13,726 nt of DNA, from positions 1 through 13,726 of the forward strand of contig CAKQUI010000057.1 in NCBI GenBank assembly GCA_934277495.1, read 5' to 3'. A model generated the notes under the pieces. It was not told the origin of the DNA and ran no database searches. It worked only from the letters and a program-made list of their open reading frames with translations. The DNA comes from an uncultured Clostridia bacterium. GTDB taxonomy: Bacteria > Bacillota > Clostridia > Peptostreptococcales > Anaerovoracaceae. Both the position numbers and the translations under genes were made by a program. Positions 7,541 through 13,726 of this stretch are shown piece by piece; the stretch's first letter is position 1, and every line of letters begins with the position of its first letter.

Positions 7541-7567
7541 CATTTTTTTTGATATGTGAAATATAAA
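7538..7567 (+). promoter_or_regulatory. Weak candidate promoter for the M23-like gene
   Basis: TTGCAT at 7538-7543 and TATAAA at 7562-7567 with an 18-base spacer. The -10 is good, the -35 poor (only TTG matches). Since a terminator lies just before, some promoter is needed here, and this is the best pair I see. Confidence 0.35.
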
Positions 7568-7590
7568 TGATTAGTACAGGAGGTGAGATG

Positions 7591-8097
7591 ATGCGAAAAA
7601 GACTTGCAGGGCAAGTATTTGCATGTCTGCTTGTGGTAGCGGCATTCGTGATATCTGACAACTCGGGGATAAAAGTGCTGCAGGATGGCACTTATGCACT
7701 GCTGGGATATATGATGCAGGACAACACAGCAGATGATATAAGAGAAAGTGCAGAAAAAGGTATGACGTTCGTATCCGAACTTCCTGCAAAGGCTGGAAAA
7801 GCCGTTGAAACCATGGTCAGAAAAGACCGATACAGTGAACCTGTAGATGAAAAAAACAACGGCAGGAACACGGCTGTACACGCAGTGGGCGCCGGACAGG
7901 TAACAGCTGTAGGAGACAGCGAAGAAATAGGAAAATACATAAAGATAACTCACGAAGGCGATGGTGAGAGCCTTTACGGAAATTTAAGCAGTACACTGGT
8001 AAAGGTGCCTGAAAATGTAAAAAAAGGACAGATAATAGGCGTATATAATGCTGACAGTGATAAAAAAATTTACTACTCCTTCAGAGATTTCCAGTAA
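7591..8097 (+). CDS. Membrane-anchored degenerate M23/LytM-domain protein, SpoIVFA-like
   Basis: 168-aa protein with one N-terminal membrane segment (about residues 5-22) and a C-terminal LytM-type beta fold (about 95-168). The fold shows HAVGAGQVTAVGD, then GKYIKITHEGDGESLYGNLS and VKKGQIIGVY. In active M23 zinc peptidases the position of YGNLS reads HxH; here both histidines are gone, so it should be catalytically dead, as in SpoIVFA, the regulator that holds the sporulation protease SpoIVFB. In many clostridia such a gene sits upstream of spoIVFB and the TIGR03960 radical SAM gene, as it does here except that spoIVFB is missing. Start: AGGAGGTGA at 7578-7586 gives best spacing to ATG 7591; ATG 7588 is also possible, ATG 7567 lies before the ribosome binding site. 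It could instead be another inactive LytM regulator. Confidence 0.7.
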   Translation: MRKRLAGQVFACLLVVAAFVISDNSGIKVLQDGTYALLGYMMQDNTADDIRESAEKGMTFVSELPAKAGKAVETMVRKDRYSEPVDEKNNGRNTAVHAVGAGQVTAVGDSEEIGKYIKITHEGDGESLYGNLSSTLVKVPENVKKGQIIGVYNADSDKKIYYSFRDFQ

Positions 8098-8102
8098 ATA
8101 TG

Positions 8103-8111
8103 TGATATAAT
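8103..8111 (+). promoter_or_regulatory. Extended -10 promoter element for the HD-domain/radical SAM genes
   Basis: TGATATAAT is a perfect extended -10 (TGnTATAAT). No good -35 stands 16-18 bases upstream, which extended -10 promoters can tolerate. A transcript would start near 8118 and give a leader of about 40 bases to the ATG at 8158. Confidence 0.5.
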
Positions 8112-8157
8112 AGAAAAGTTGTACATAACAGCAAAATAAATGAAATGAGATGAGAAT

Positions 8158-8700
8158 ATGGATTATCCTGACAGAGAACGATGTGAAGAACTTTTAAACG
8201 AATATAATACGCCGGAACATGTCAGAGGCCATTGCAGAGCGGTAGCTGATACAGCATATACGATAGCGGAAGCCTTGAACAGACATGGCAGGAAACTCGA
8301 TCTTGAACTTATCGAAGCTGCAGGTATGCTGCACGATATAGCCAGAGTCGAGGACAGGCACTGGGATGCAGGTGCAGATATAGCAGAAAAACTCGGATAT
8401 CTGAAAGTAGCCGATATAATAAGGGTGCATATGTCGTATTCACCTTTTTCAACGCTTGAGGATATAACAGAAACGGATCTGGTATGTCTTGGCGACCGAC
8501 TTGTGAAAGAAGACAATTACGTCGGCCTTGATGAACGTATCGAATATATCATAAACAAGGCTCTGAATAACGGCAAGAAAGATGCAGTCCCATTTATCAT
8601 GAAGAAAAAAGAGGACACGAGAAGATTCATGGATGAAATAGAAAACGAGATCGGTATATCAATAGATGATCTTATGAAAAGGAGAGACACACATAAATGA
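8158..8700 (+). CDS. HD-domain phosphohydrolase
   Basis: 180-aa soluble protein with an HD metal-dependent phosphohydrolase domain over about residues 20-140. Metal-binding residues appear in the usual order: H25 (VRGHCRAV), H59-D60 (MLHDIAR), further histidines H68 and H91, and D113 (LGDRLVK). The pattern GHCRAVADTAYTIAEALN with LDLELIEAAGMLHDIAR resembles the HD domain that in other bacteria is linked to a molybdenum-cofactor-type nucleotidyltransferase; here it stands alone. Substrate unknown, probably a nucleotide or a phosphorylated cofactor. The start has only a weak ribosome binding site (GAGATGAG). Its stop overlaps the start of the radical SAM gene by four bases (ATGA), so the two are translationally coupled and probably act in a shared process. 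Confidence 0.85.
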   Translation: MDYPDRERCEELLNEYNTPEHVRGHCRAVADTAYTIAEALNRHGRKLDLELIEAAGMLHDIARVEDRHWDAGADIAEKLGYLKVADIIRVHMSYSPFSTLEDITETDLVCLGDRLVKEDNYVGLDERIEYIINKALNNGKKDAVPFIMKKKEDTRRFMDEIENEIGISIDDLMKRRDTHK

Positions 8701-10547
8701 TGATCGACAAAGAGCTGGACAAACTGCTTAAACTGGTGGAAAAGCCGGCACGATATACAGGCGGAGAAGTAAACAGTGTTATCAAAGACATAAACGATGT
8801 ATCAGTGCGAATAGGCTTCGCTTTCCCTGATACTTATGAAATAGGGATGTCGTACATGGGACTCCAGATACTGTACGGGATACTGAACAGCAACGATGAT
8901 ATTTTCTGCGAGCGTGTGTTTGCTCCTGCGACAGATATGGAAAAACTCATGCGGCAGGCAGGCAGACCTTTATTTACGCTTGAGACATTCACGCCTGTGA
9001 AAGAGCTGGATATACTTGGCTTCACGCTGCAGTATGAACTTTCCTATACCAATGTGCTGAACATGCTGGATCTTGCAGATATACCTCTGCACAGTGATGA
9101 ACGCAGTGAAGATTTTCCTGTGATAATTGCAGGAGGACCATGTGCATATAATCCGGAACCTCTTGCAGACTTTATAGATGCATTTCTGATAGGCGACGGT
9201 GAAGAACTTCTCGAAAAGGTATGTATGGCTAAAAAAGGCTGCAGCAGCAAACGGGAATTCCTTGAGAAAATATGCCAGTATGATGGCGTATATGTACCAT
9301 CTTTTTATGATGTTTCATACAATGAAGACGGTACTGTCGGAAGTATCACAAGAAACTGCGAAAAGGCGCCGGAGAGGGTCAGACGTGCTGTGCTCAGCGA
9401 TGTGGACAAGGCCTTTTTTCCTGTGAAGAATATTGTGCCGTTCATAGATACTGTGCATGACAGAGCGGTAGTGGAGACCTTCAGAGGATGTACAAGAGGA
9501 TGTCGTTTCTGCCAGGCCGGAATGATATACAGGCCGGTGAGAGAGCGCAGTCCGGAAACTATAACCAGGATAGTGGATGAACAGCTGAGAAACACAGGTC
9601 ATGATGAACTGTCGCTGCTGTCACTTTCTACAAGTGACTATTCCAGGTTCGAACCTCTTGCGATGGGACTTATGAATATGTGCAAGAGCAGGAACGTGGC
9701 GCTGTCACTGCCATCACTGAGGCTTGATTCATTCTCTTTCAATGTACTCCAGGAAATACAGGGGTACAGGAAATCGGGACTGACTTTTGCACCGGAAGCA
9801 GGCAGCCAGAGGCTCAGAGACATCATAAATAAAAATATAACCGAAGAAAATATATATGATTCGGTGAGACAGGCCATAGAGCTGGGTTGGGAGCATATCA
9901 AGCTTTATTTCATGGCGGGCCTTCCGGGAGAGACATACGAGGATCTTGCAGGCATAGGTGAGATCGCCAGGAGGATAAGAGATATAAACTTTGAAGTCCG
10001 GGGACGAAAAGGGGGGCGTTTCAGAGTCACTGTAAGCGTTTCGAATTTCGTACCGAAGGCGCATACGCCGTTCCAGTGGGCTGCACAGAACAGGCCTGAG
10101 GAATTCATCGAAAAACATAAATGTCTGACAGGCAAGCTGAAAATAAAAGGCGTGACTTTCAATTACCATGAGACCGGGACAAGCAATCTTGAAGCAGTTT
10201 TTGCAAGAGGGGACAGACGTACAGGCAGACTGCTTGAGCGTGCAGTACAGCTGGGGTGCAGCTTTGACGGATGGACAGAGCATTTCGATCCGCAGCTCTG
10301 GCAGCAGGCATTCGAGGATACAGGTATCGACAAGGACTTCTATATATACAGAGAACGAAGCTATGATGAAGTCCTGCCGTGGGATATCATAGATCCTCTT
10401 ATCAGTCGTGAATTTCTGATAAGAGAAAATGAAAAAGCAAAAGCTGCCGAGGTAACATGCGACTGCAGGCTTGGGTGTCAGGGATGCGGTATCAACAGAT
10501 ATACAGAATGCTTTAAAGGAGCAGAATTATGTACAGATATTTTATAA
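8697..10547 (+). CDS. B12-binding-type radical SAM protein, TIGR03960 family
   Basis: 616-aa radical SAM protein. The N-terminal part (about 1-230) holds the family opening, KPARYTGGEVNSV and AFPDTYEIGMSYMGLQILY, in a B12-binding-like fold. The radical SAM core has the CxxxCxxC cluster at C265, C269 and C272 (RGCTRGCRFCQAG), then the barrel with SLPSLRLDSF, FAPEAGSQRLRDIINK and FMAGLPGETYEDL. The C-terminus has four clustered cysteines (CDCRLGCQGCG, near 592-602), perhaps another metal site. This family is found across clostridia, nearly always with a TIGR03936 gene or fusion, and its reaction is unknown; tRNA or ribosome modification has been suspected because of its ribosomal-protein neighbours. 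The start overlaps the HD gene by ATGA; ATG 8700 is a possible alternative. Confidence 0.92.
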   Translation: MMIDKELDKLLKLVEKPARYTGGEVNSVIKDINDVSVRIGFAFPDTYEIGMSYMGLQILYGILNSNDDIFCERVFAPATDMEKLMRQAGRPLFTLETFTPVKELDILGFTLQYELSYTNVLNMLDLADIPLHSDERSEDFPVIIAGGPCAYNPEPLADFIDAFLIGDGEELLEKVCMAKKGCSSKREFLEKICQYDGVYVPSFYDVSYNEDGTVGSITRNCEKAPERVRRAVLSDVDKAFFPVKNIVPFIDTVHDRAVVETFRGCTRGCRFCQAGMIYRPVRERSPETITRIVDEQLRNTGHDELSLLSLSTSDYSRFEPLAMGLMNMCKSRNVALSLPSLRLDSFSFNVLQEIQGYRKSGLTFAPEAGSQRLRDIINKNITEENIYDSVRQAIELGWEHIKLYFMAGLPGETYEDLAGIGEIARRIRDINFEVRGRKGGRFRVTVSVSNFVPKAHTPFQWAAQNRPEEFIEKHKCLTGKLKIKGVTFNYHETGTSNLEAVFARGDRRTGRLLERAVQLGCSFDGWTEHFDPQLWQQAFEDTGIDKDFYIYRERSYDEVLPWDIIDPLISREFLIRENEKAKAAEVTCDCRLGCQGCGINRYTECFKGAELCTDIL

Positions 10548-11206
10548 GATTTTCAAAATCAGACACGATATGCTATATCTCACATCTCGATCTGATGCGT
10601 GTATTTCAGCGTGCCATGAAGAAAACAGGTATCAGGCAGTCGTATTCCCAGGGATTCAATCCCCATCCTAAGATGGGCTTTGGACAGCCTCTGTCTCTCG
10701 GATATACCGGTCTGAACGAATACATGGAATTTGAAACAGATGAAGATTATGAACCTGAGGAACTGCTCCAGAGGCTTTCATCGGTGATGCCTGAGGGGCT
10801 TGATATAGCAGAATGCCGCAGGCTGGAAGTACTGAAAAAAACACTGGCAGCTGTTACAGAAGCTGCAGAATATATAATATCAGTACCTTTCAGAGCAGGA
10901 GCTGATATTTCAGGAGATGATATGTGTGATCGTTTTATGTCTCAGGATAAGATCATATGCCTGAAAAAACAAAAGAAAAAAAAGGATCTGGCAGAGGTGG
11001 ATATAAAACCGATGATAAGAAACCTTGTTTTTTCGCTGGAAGACACAGGCTTGTCCATAACAGCGATGCTTGATTCAGGAAGCACTTCGAATCTGAGTCC
11101 GGAACTGCTTATAGATGCGATATGCCGTTTTTTCGGGATAGATACGGGTAGAAATGAGATAGAGGTGGTTCGGACAAGGATAATATTTAACCAGGAAATA
11201 AAATAA
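10529..11206 (+). CDS. TIGR03936/DUF2344 protein, partner of the radical SAM protein
   Basis: 225-aa soluble protein of the DUF2344 family, which occurs either as a separate gene right after TIGR03960 or fused to its C-terminus. Family marks are the opening YRYFIRFSKSD, SHLDLMRVFQRAMKKTG and SYSQGFNPHPKMGFGQPLSLG (first ~55 residues), and a C-terminal IDAICRFFGI plus EVVRTRIIF. It overlaps the radical SAM gene by 19 bases, with AAAGGAG (10515-10521) seven bases before ATG 10529, so translation is coupled. The family is thought to be a substrate-binding or accessory subunit; no activity is known. A lysine-rich segment with a run of eight A (10976-10983) interrupts the middle of the protein. 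Confidence 0.9.
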   Translation: MYRYFIRFSKSDTICYISHLDLMRVFQRAMKKTGIRQSYSQGFNPHPKMGFGQPLSLGYTGLNEYMEFETDEDYEPEELLQRLSSVMPEGLDIAECRRLEVLKKTLAAVTEAAEYIISVPFRAGADISGDDMCDRFMSQDKIICLKKQKKKKDLAEVDIKPMIRNLVFSLEDTGLSITAMLDSGSTSNLSPELLIDAICRFFGIDTGRNEIEVVRTRIIFNQEIK

Positions 11207-11230
11207 ATGTAAAAAAATAGAAAATATGTA

Positions 11231-11259
11231 TTGACAAATATTTCCTATGAATGTAAGAT
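11231..11259 (+). promoter_or_regulatory. Sigma-A-type promoter for comEA
   Basis: Perfect -35 TTGACA at 11231-11236, 17-base spacer, -10 TAAGAT at 11254-11259. Transcription should begin near 11266, about 22 bases before the comEA ATG and just ahead of its AGGGAGG. It may serve the exported-protein genes downstream too, as no terminator was seen up to 13205. Confidence 0.75.
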
Positions 11260-11287
11260 ATTTACATAAACAAGGGAGGTATTTGAA

Positions 11288-11932
11288 ATGCAGTCTATAA
11301 TCAACTGGATAAAAGAAAATAAAAAACTCAATAATTTTGTCAGAGACAATAAAGATATGTTGATAAAAGTAGCAGCCGCTGCAATTGTAGTGGTTGTTGC
11401 TTTTTTGTTTTTTCTTTTAAAAGGCAGCAGCGCAGAAATGCCTGAAATCAGAGATAGCAGTGAAACTGCAATGACTGAGGAGAGTACCGGTACCGCAGCA
11501 AAATTGATGATCGATATCGGAGGTGAGGTGAATGAACCGAAAGTAGCGGAGCTGCCTGAAGGCAGTCGTGTTGAAGATGCCATCAAAGCAGCAGGAGGGA
11601 CGACTCCGGAGGCTGATATGACAGGCATAAACAGGGCCGCTTTCGTAGCTGACGGAGAAAAGATATTTATTCCAGCTGCAGGCAGCAGCGATGACACAGA
11701 GGGCATTAAAAATGCAGGTCAGAGCGTGACTGATCAGGACGGAAAGATAAATATCAACACAGCAGATTCTGCTGCACTCCAGGAACTTAATGGAGTAGGG
11801 CCGGCAACAGCAGAAAAAATAATAAGTTATCGGGAAAAGAACGGAAGATTCAAATCTGTGGAAGATATAAAGAATGTATCAGGAATAGGAGATAAGACAT
11901 TTGAAAAACTCAAGGAACATATCAAAGTGTAG
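11288..11932 (+). CDS. comEA: ComEA-type DNA-binding protein, SLBB plus helix-hairpin-helix
   Basis: 214-aa membrane-anchored DNA receptor of the competence machinery. An N-terminal cytoplasmic stretch is followed by a membrane helix (about 25-44). Outside the membrane comes a low-complexity linker, an SLBB domain (about 72-130, with IDIGGEVNEPKVAELPEGS and VEDAIKAAGGTTPEAD), a second linker, and tandem helix-hairpin-helix motifs (154-214, GVGPATAEKI at 169-178 and GIGDKTFEKL at 199-208) that bind double-stranded DNA. This is the full ComEA layout. In the SLBB the usual V(H)VxGAV reads IDIGGEV, a mild change. AGGGAGG lies eight bases before the ATG. The comEC channel gene is not next to it; the genes downstream encode exported proteins instead. 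Confidence 0.92.
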   Translation: MQSIINWIKENKKLNNFVRDNKDMLIKVAAAAIVVVVAFLFFLLKGSSAEMPEIRDSSETAMTEESTGTAAKLMIDIGGEVNEPKVAELPEGSRVEDAIKAAGGTTPEADMTGINRAAFVADGEKIFIPAAGSSDDTEGIKNAGQSVTDQDGKININTADSAALQELNGVGPATAEKIISYREKNGRFKSVEDIKNVSGIGDKTFEKLKEHIKV

Positions 11933-11988
11933 AGAATTGTACAGATACCGTGTGATAAACAGAAGAGATAAAAAAGGAGAAATAAAAT

Positions 11989-12630
11989 ATGAATATTAAG
12001 AGAAAAAACAACATGATACTTATGATCGTTATAGCAGCTGCAGCAGTGTTTTTTATAGCAGGAAGCACATTTGCGTATTTCACTGATTCCGTGGATGCAA
12101 GCAACAAGTTCACGGTAGGTGATATTTCCCTGGAGCTTCAGGAACCGGAATGGAATGAAGACAATGGAAAAAACCTCGTGCCGTGCCAGACTGTAAAGAA
12201 GGACCCGGAAGTGATAAATGACGGCGTCAATGACGCATTCGTTTTCATGAGTGTGGATGTACCGTATGCAGATATAAGAACAGCGAATGAAGACGGTACT
12301 CTCAACAGTGCTGCAGACACAGAACTGTTTACATATGAGATCAATGAAGGCTGGAAGGAGATCGCTTCTGAAAAAACTGACGGTATCATTGAACATGTGT
12401 ATGCGTATACAGGTGACGGCAGCGATATGAAAAAACTGAAGCCGGGAGAAAAAACACCTTCACTTTTCGATTCAGTAACATTTGCAAATGTAGTTGAAGG
12501 AGAGGTGGACAGCAATGCGGCTCTTGATATAGATGTCAGGGCATATGGTATACAGGCGGAGAATATCGGAAACAGCAGTGCGCCCGAGCATATCTGGTCT
12601 GTACTCAACAATTCGATAAAACCGCAGTAA
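11989..12630 (+). CDS. TasA/camelysin-like exported protein with SipW-type signal peptide
   Basis: 213-aa exported protein. Signal peptide: n-region with KRK (4-6), hydrophobic core about 9-28, and a likely cut after A29 just before YFTDS. The AYFTD junction is the hallmark of substrates of the SipW signal peptidase. The mature part resembles TasA, the amyloid-like biofilm matrix fibre, and camelysin: NKFTVGDISLEL after the cut, then VINDGVNDAFVFMSVDVPY and LKPGEKTPSLFDSVTF before a VEGE turn, and a final strand set ending DIDVRAYGIQAE. AAGGAG lies nine bases before ATG 11989. It is 56 bases after comEA and probably co-transcribed. No sipW gene is visible in the window. Role in matrix or fibre formation is by family analogy. 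Confidence 0.85.
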   Translation: MNIKRKNNMILMIVIAAAAVFFIAGSTFAYFTDSVDASNKFTVGDISLELQEPEWNEDNGKNLVPCQTVKKDPEVINDGVNDAFVFMSVDVPYADIRTANEDGTLNSAADTELFTYEINEGWKEIASEKTDGIIEHVYAYTGDGSDMKKLKPGEKTPSLFDSVTFANVVEGEVDSNAALDIDVRAYGIQAENIGNSSAPEHIWSVLNNSIKPQ

Positions 12631-12637
12631 AACAGTG

Positions 12638-12679
12638 AAGGGAGTACGGGCAGTGCAGATATATGATATGTGCTGCCCG
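12638..12679 (+). promoter_or_regulatory. Shine-Dalgarno plus hairpin that may bridge to the start codon at 12690
   Basis: AAGGGAG at 12638-12644 is the only good ribosome binding site before the next gene, but it is 45 bases from ATG 12690. In between, CGGGCAG (12647-12653) pairs perfectly with CTGCCCG (12673-12679), with further weak pairing inside. Folding this hairpin leaves about 12 bases between the site and ATG 12690. ATG 12663 lies in the hairpin loop. There is no T-tract after the hairpin, so it is not a terminator. Confidence 0.5.
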
Positions 12680-12689
12680 AAAATCTGAT

Positions 12690-13205
12690 ATGAAAAAACT
12701 GAAAACTATTCTGAAAGCAGATTTTATCATATCGCTGGTATTGCTTCTGGCTCTTGTATCGGCAACAACAGCTCTTCTTGTCATGTCATCGTTGAAAACG
12801 AATGTATTCACTGCAGGGGAGAACAGGAGCAGTATCAGGGAAGTGTTCGGAGAACACAAAGAACTCAAGTCCGGCTCTGATTATGAAAAGCGGGTAAGTG
12901 TCGTCAATGAAGGGAGTACATCGTGTTATGTGCGTGTTTTTGCGGAGATACAGGACCCGGATATCCGTAAAAGTATAACGGTCGATTTCGACAGTGAAAA
13001 CTGGTCGGAAAAAAACAGTGACGGCTATTATTACTACAGACGTGTTCTGAAAAGCGGCGAGCAGACAGAACCGCTTTTCACCACGCTGCATGCAGAAAAA
13101 GATTTTAGCAGGCTGGATATGGTATGCTACAGCGAAACAGTGCAGGCGTATGGTGCAGATACGGCAGAAGAAGCGTTTGCAAAGCTTGATCGGAAGGAGA
13201 AGTGA
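12690..13205 (+). CDS. Small TasA-like exported protein
   Basis: 171-aa protein counted from ATG 12690. A basic n-region (KKLK) and a long hydrophobic segment (about 12-33) form a signal peptide or anchor. The mature part carries the same signatures as the TasA-like gene before it: KTNVFTAGE after the membrane segment, VSVVNEGSTSCYVRVFAEI in the middle, YYYYRRVLKSGEQTEPLFTT, and a final SETVQAYGADTAEEAFAKL, the usual closing strand of this family. The AYF-type SipW cut site is absent, so it may remain anchored or use another signal peptidase. The frame is open to ATG 12663, which adds nine residues and lies in a hairpin loop; 12690 gives the more normal signal sequence. It ends five bases before the TTG of the next gene, so all belong to one operon. 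Confidence 0.75.
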   Translation: MKKLKTILKADFIISLVLLLALVSATTALLVMSSLKTNVFTAGENRSSIREVFGEHKELKSGSDYEKRVSVVNEGSTSCYVRVFAEIQDPDIRKSITVDFDSENWSEKNSDGYYYYRRVLKSGEQTEPLFTTLHAEKDFSRLDMVCYSETVQAYGADTAEEAFAKLDRKEK

Positions 13206-13209
13206 GCAT

Positions 13210-13726
13210 TTGGATAAAAAGACATACAGGAGGCGTGCAGCCTCTGTGCTGCTGTTTGTTATAGTTTTTTTTGCCGCAGCGATGCTGACAGGTGAAGAGA
13301 GCTATGCTGCAGAGACAGAAACCATAAAGGATTCTTCGATACAGGTCTCAGAAAATACGAAACTTGATCTGTCTAAAGACAATTATACGGCACAGTGGAA
13401 TGGAGTCAAAGGTAAAACAGAGACAGGCTCAGAAGGTGAAAAAATGCTCTGTGTTCCTGTGAAAAAAACAGATGCATCATGGACTTTAAGTGACTTTCTT
13501 GATATCACATTCACCAATGCGGGCAGTATAAACGGCAGGCAGATAGATGTCAAAGTGCATATCAACAAGCTGACTGTAGGCAAACGCAGCGGATCTGCTG
13601 ATGGAGAGATGTCGGACAGATATATGGGTGTATGTATACTCCGCAGCAGAGCGAAAGGACTGCAGTTCAGTGCCAGCATGAAAGATGGCTGCGGTTACAG
13701 AGCGTCGAAAGTCATAGAGCATACAG
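13210..13726 (+). CDS. Start of a secreted surface protein (partial, TTG start)
   Basis: An open frame of 172 codons from TTG 13210 with no stop before the window end. AAGGAG (13194-13199) lies ten bases upstream of the TTG and no earlier ATG fits, so TTG initiation is likely. The product begins with a classical Sec signal peptide: DKKTYRRR, a hydrophobic core rich in Val, Phe and Ala, and a probable cut near SYAA-ET (about residue 36). The visible mature part is beta-rich and charged, with FLDITFTNAGSINGRQIDVKV about midway, a shape like the N-terminal domain of a large clostridial surface adhesin, but I do not recognise the family. It overlaps nothing and follows the small TasA-like gene by four bases, suggesting it is exported together with those proteins. 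Confidence 0.75.
   Translation, partial: MDKKTYRRRAASVLLFVIVFFAAAMLTGEESYAAETETIKDSSIQVSENTKLDLSKDNYTAQWNGVKGKTETGSEGEKMLCVPVKKTDASWTLSDFLDITFTNAGSINGRQIDVKVHINKLTVGKRSGSADGEMSDRYMGVCILRSRAKGLQFSASMKDGCGYRASKVIEHT

Noticed and set aside
7567..7590. ATG 7567 as start of the M23-like protein
   Set aside because: It lies before the AGGAGGTGA ribosome binding site (7578-7586), which would then be inside the gene; ATG 7591 has correct spacing.
6845..7953. Two long minus-strand frames (232 and 218 codons) opposite the epimerase and M23-like genes
   Set aside because: Shadow composition (many Cys, His, Tyr and Ser), no ribosome binding site, and one crosses the terminator at 7499-7540.
12663..12689. 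ATG 12663 as start of the small TasA-like protein
   Set aside because: Not excluded, but it is 18 bases from the nearest ribosome binding site, lies in a hairpin loop and would put nine unusual residues before a normal KKLK signal sequence.
1..13726. CRISPR arrays, tRNA or rRNA genes, insertion sequences, phage or toxin-antitoxin genes
   Set aside because: I looked for regularly spaced repeats, cloverleaf-type stems, transposase or integrase motifs and small toxin-like pairs and saw none that I can support.

Overview
The window looks like a chromosomal segment of an anaerobic Firmicute of the class Clostridia. It is moderately AT-rich, with heavy use of AGA (Arg) and ATA (Ile) codons and strong AGGAGG-type ribosome binding sites. 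Gene content is typical of clostridia: L27-Obg, an M23/SpoIVFA-like protein next to a TIGR03960/TIGR03936 pair, a SipW-type TasA-like protein. A relative of Mogibacterium/Anaerovoracaceae is a guess from overall flavour only. Every gene I can support is on the + strand.

Layout. (1) 1-1727: the 3' end of rpmA (L27) with its terminator, then about 280 bases that are unusually rich in hairpins and end in a second terminator-like hairpin just before the obgE ribosome binding site, then obgE. (2) 1757-7465: peptide metabolism. A PepV-like M20 dipeptidase follows obgE. After a strong promoter come a DUF3870 protein, a beta-lactamase-fold serine hydrolase, an OPT oligopeptide transporter and an L-Ala-D/L-Glu-type dipeptide epimerase, closed by a terminator. 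Uptake of peptides, epimerisation of D/L dipeptides and dipeptide cleavage would fit salvage of cell-wall or dietary peptides; this is inferred from families and adjacency. (3) 7591-11206: a membrane-anchored degenerate M23 (SpoIVFA-like) protein, an HD-domain phosphohydrolase, and the translationally coupled TIGR03960 radical SAM and TIGR03936 (DUF2344) genes, both of unknown function. No SpoIVFB-type M50 protease lies beside the SpoIVFA-like gene. (4) 11288-13726: a new promoter, comEA (DNA-uptake receptor), then three genes for exported proteins: a SipW-type TasA/camelysin-like protein, a second smaller TasA-like protein, and the start of a secreted surface protein that opens with TTG and runs off the window end.

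No tRNA, rRNA, CRISPR array, insertion sequence or prophage gene was seen. I do not find a clearly new defence or mobile system. The points most worth a second look are the structured rpmA-obgE spacer, a hairpin that may bring a Shine-Dalgarno and a start codon together at 12638-12692, the orphan SpoIVFA-like protein, and the exported-protein cluster at the right end.
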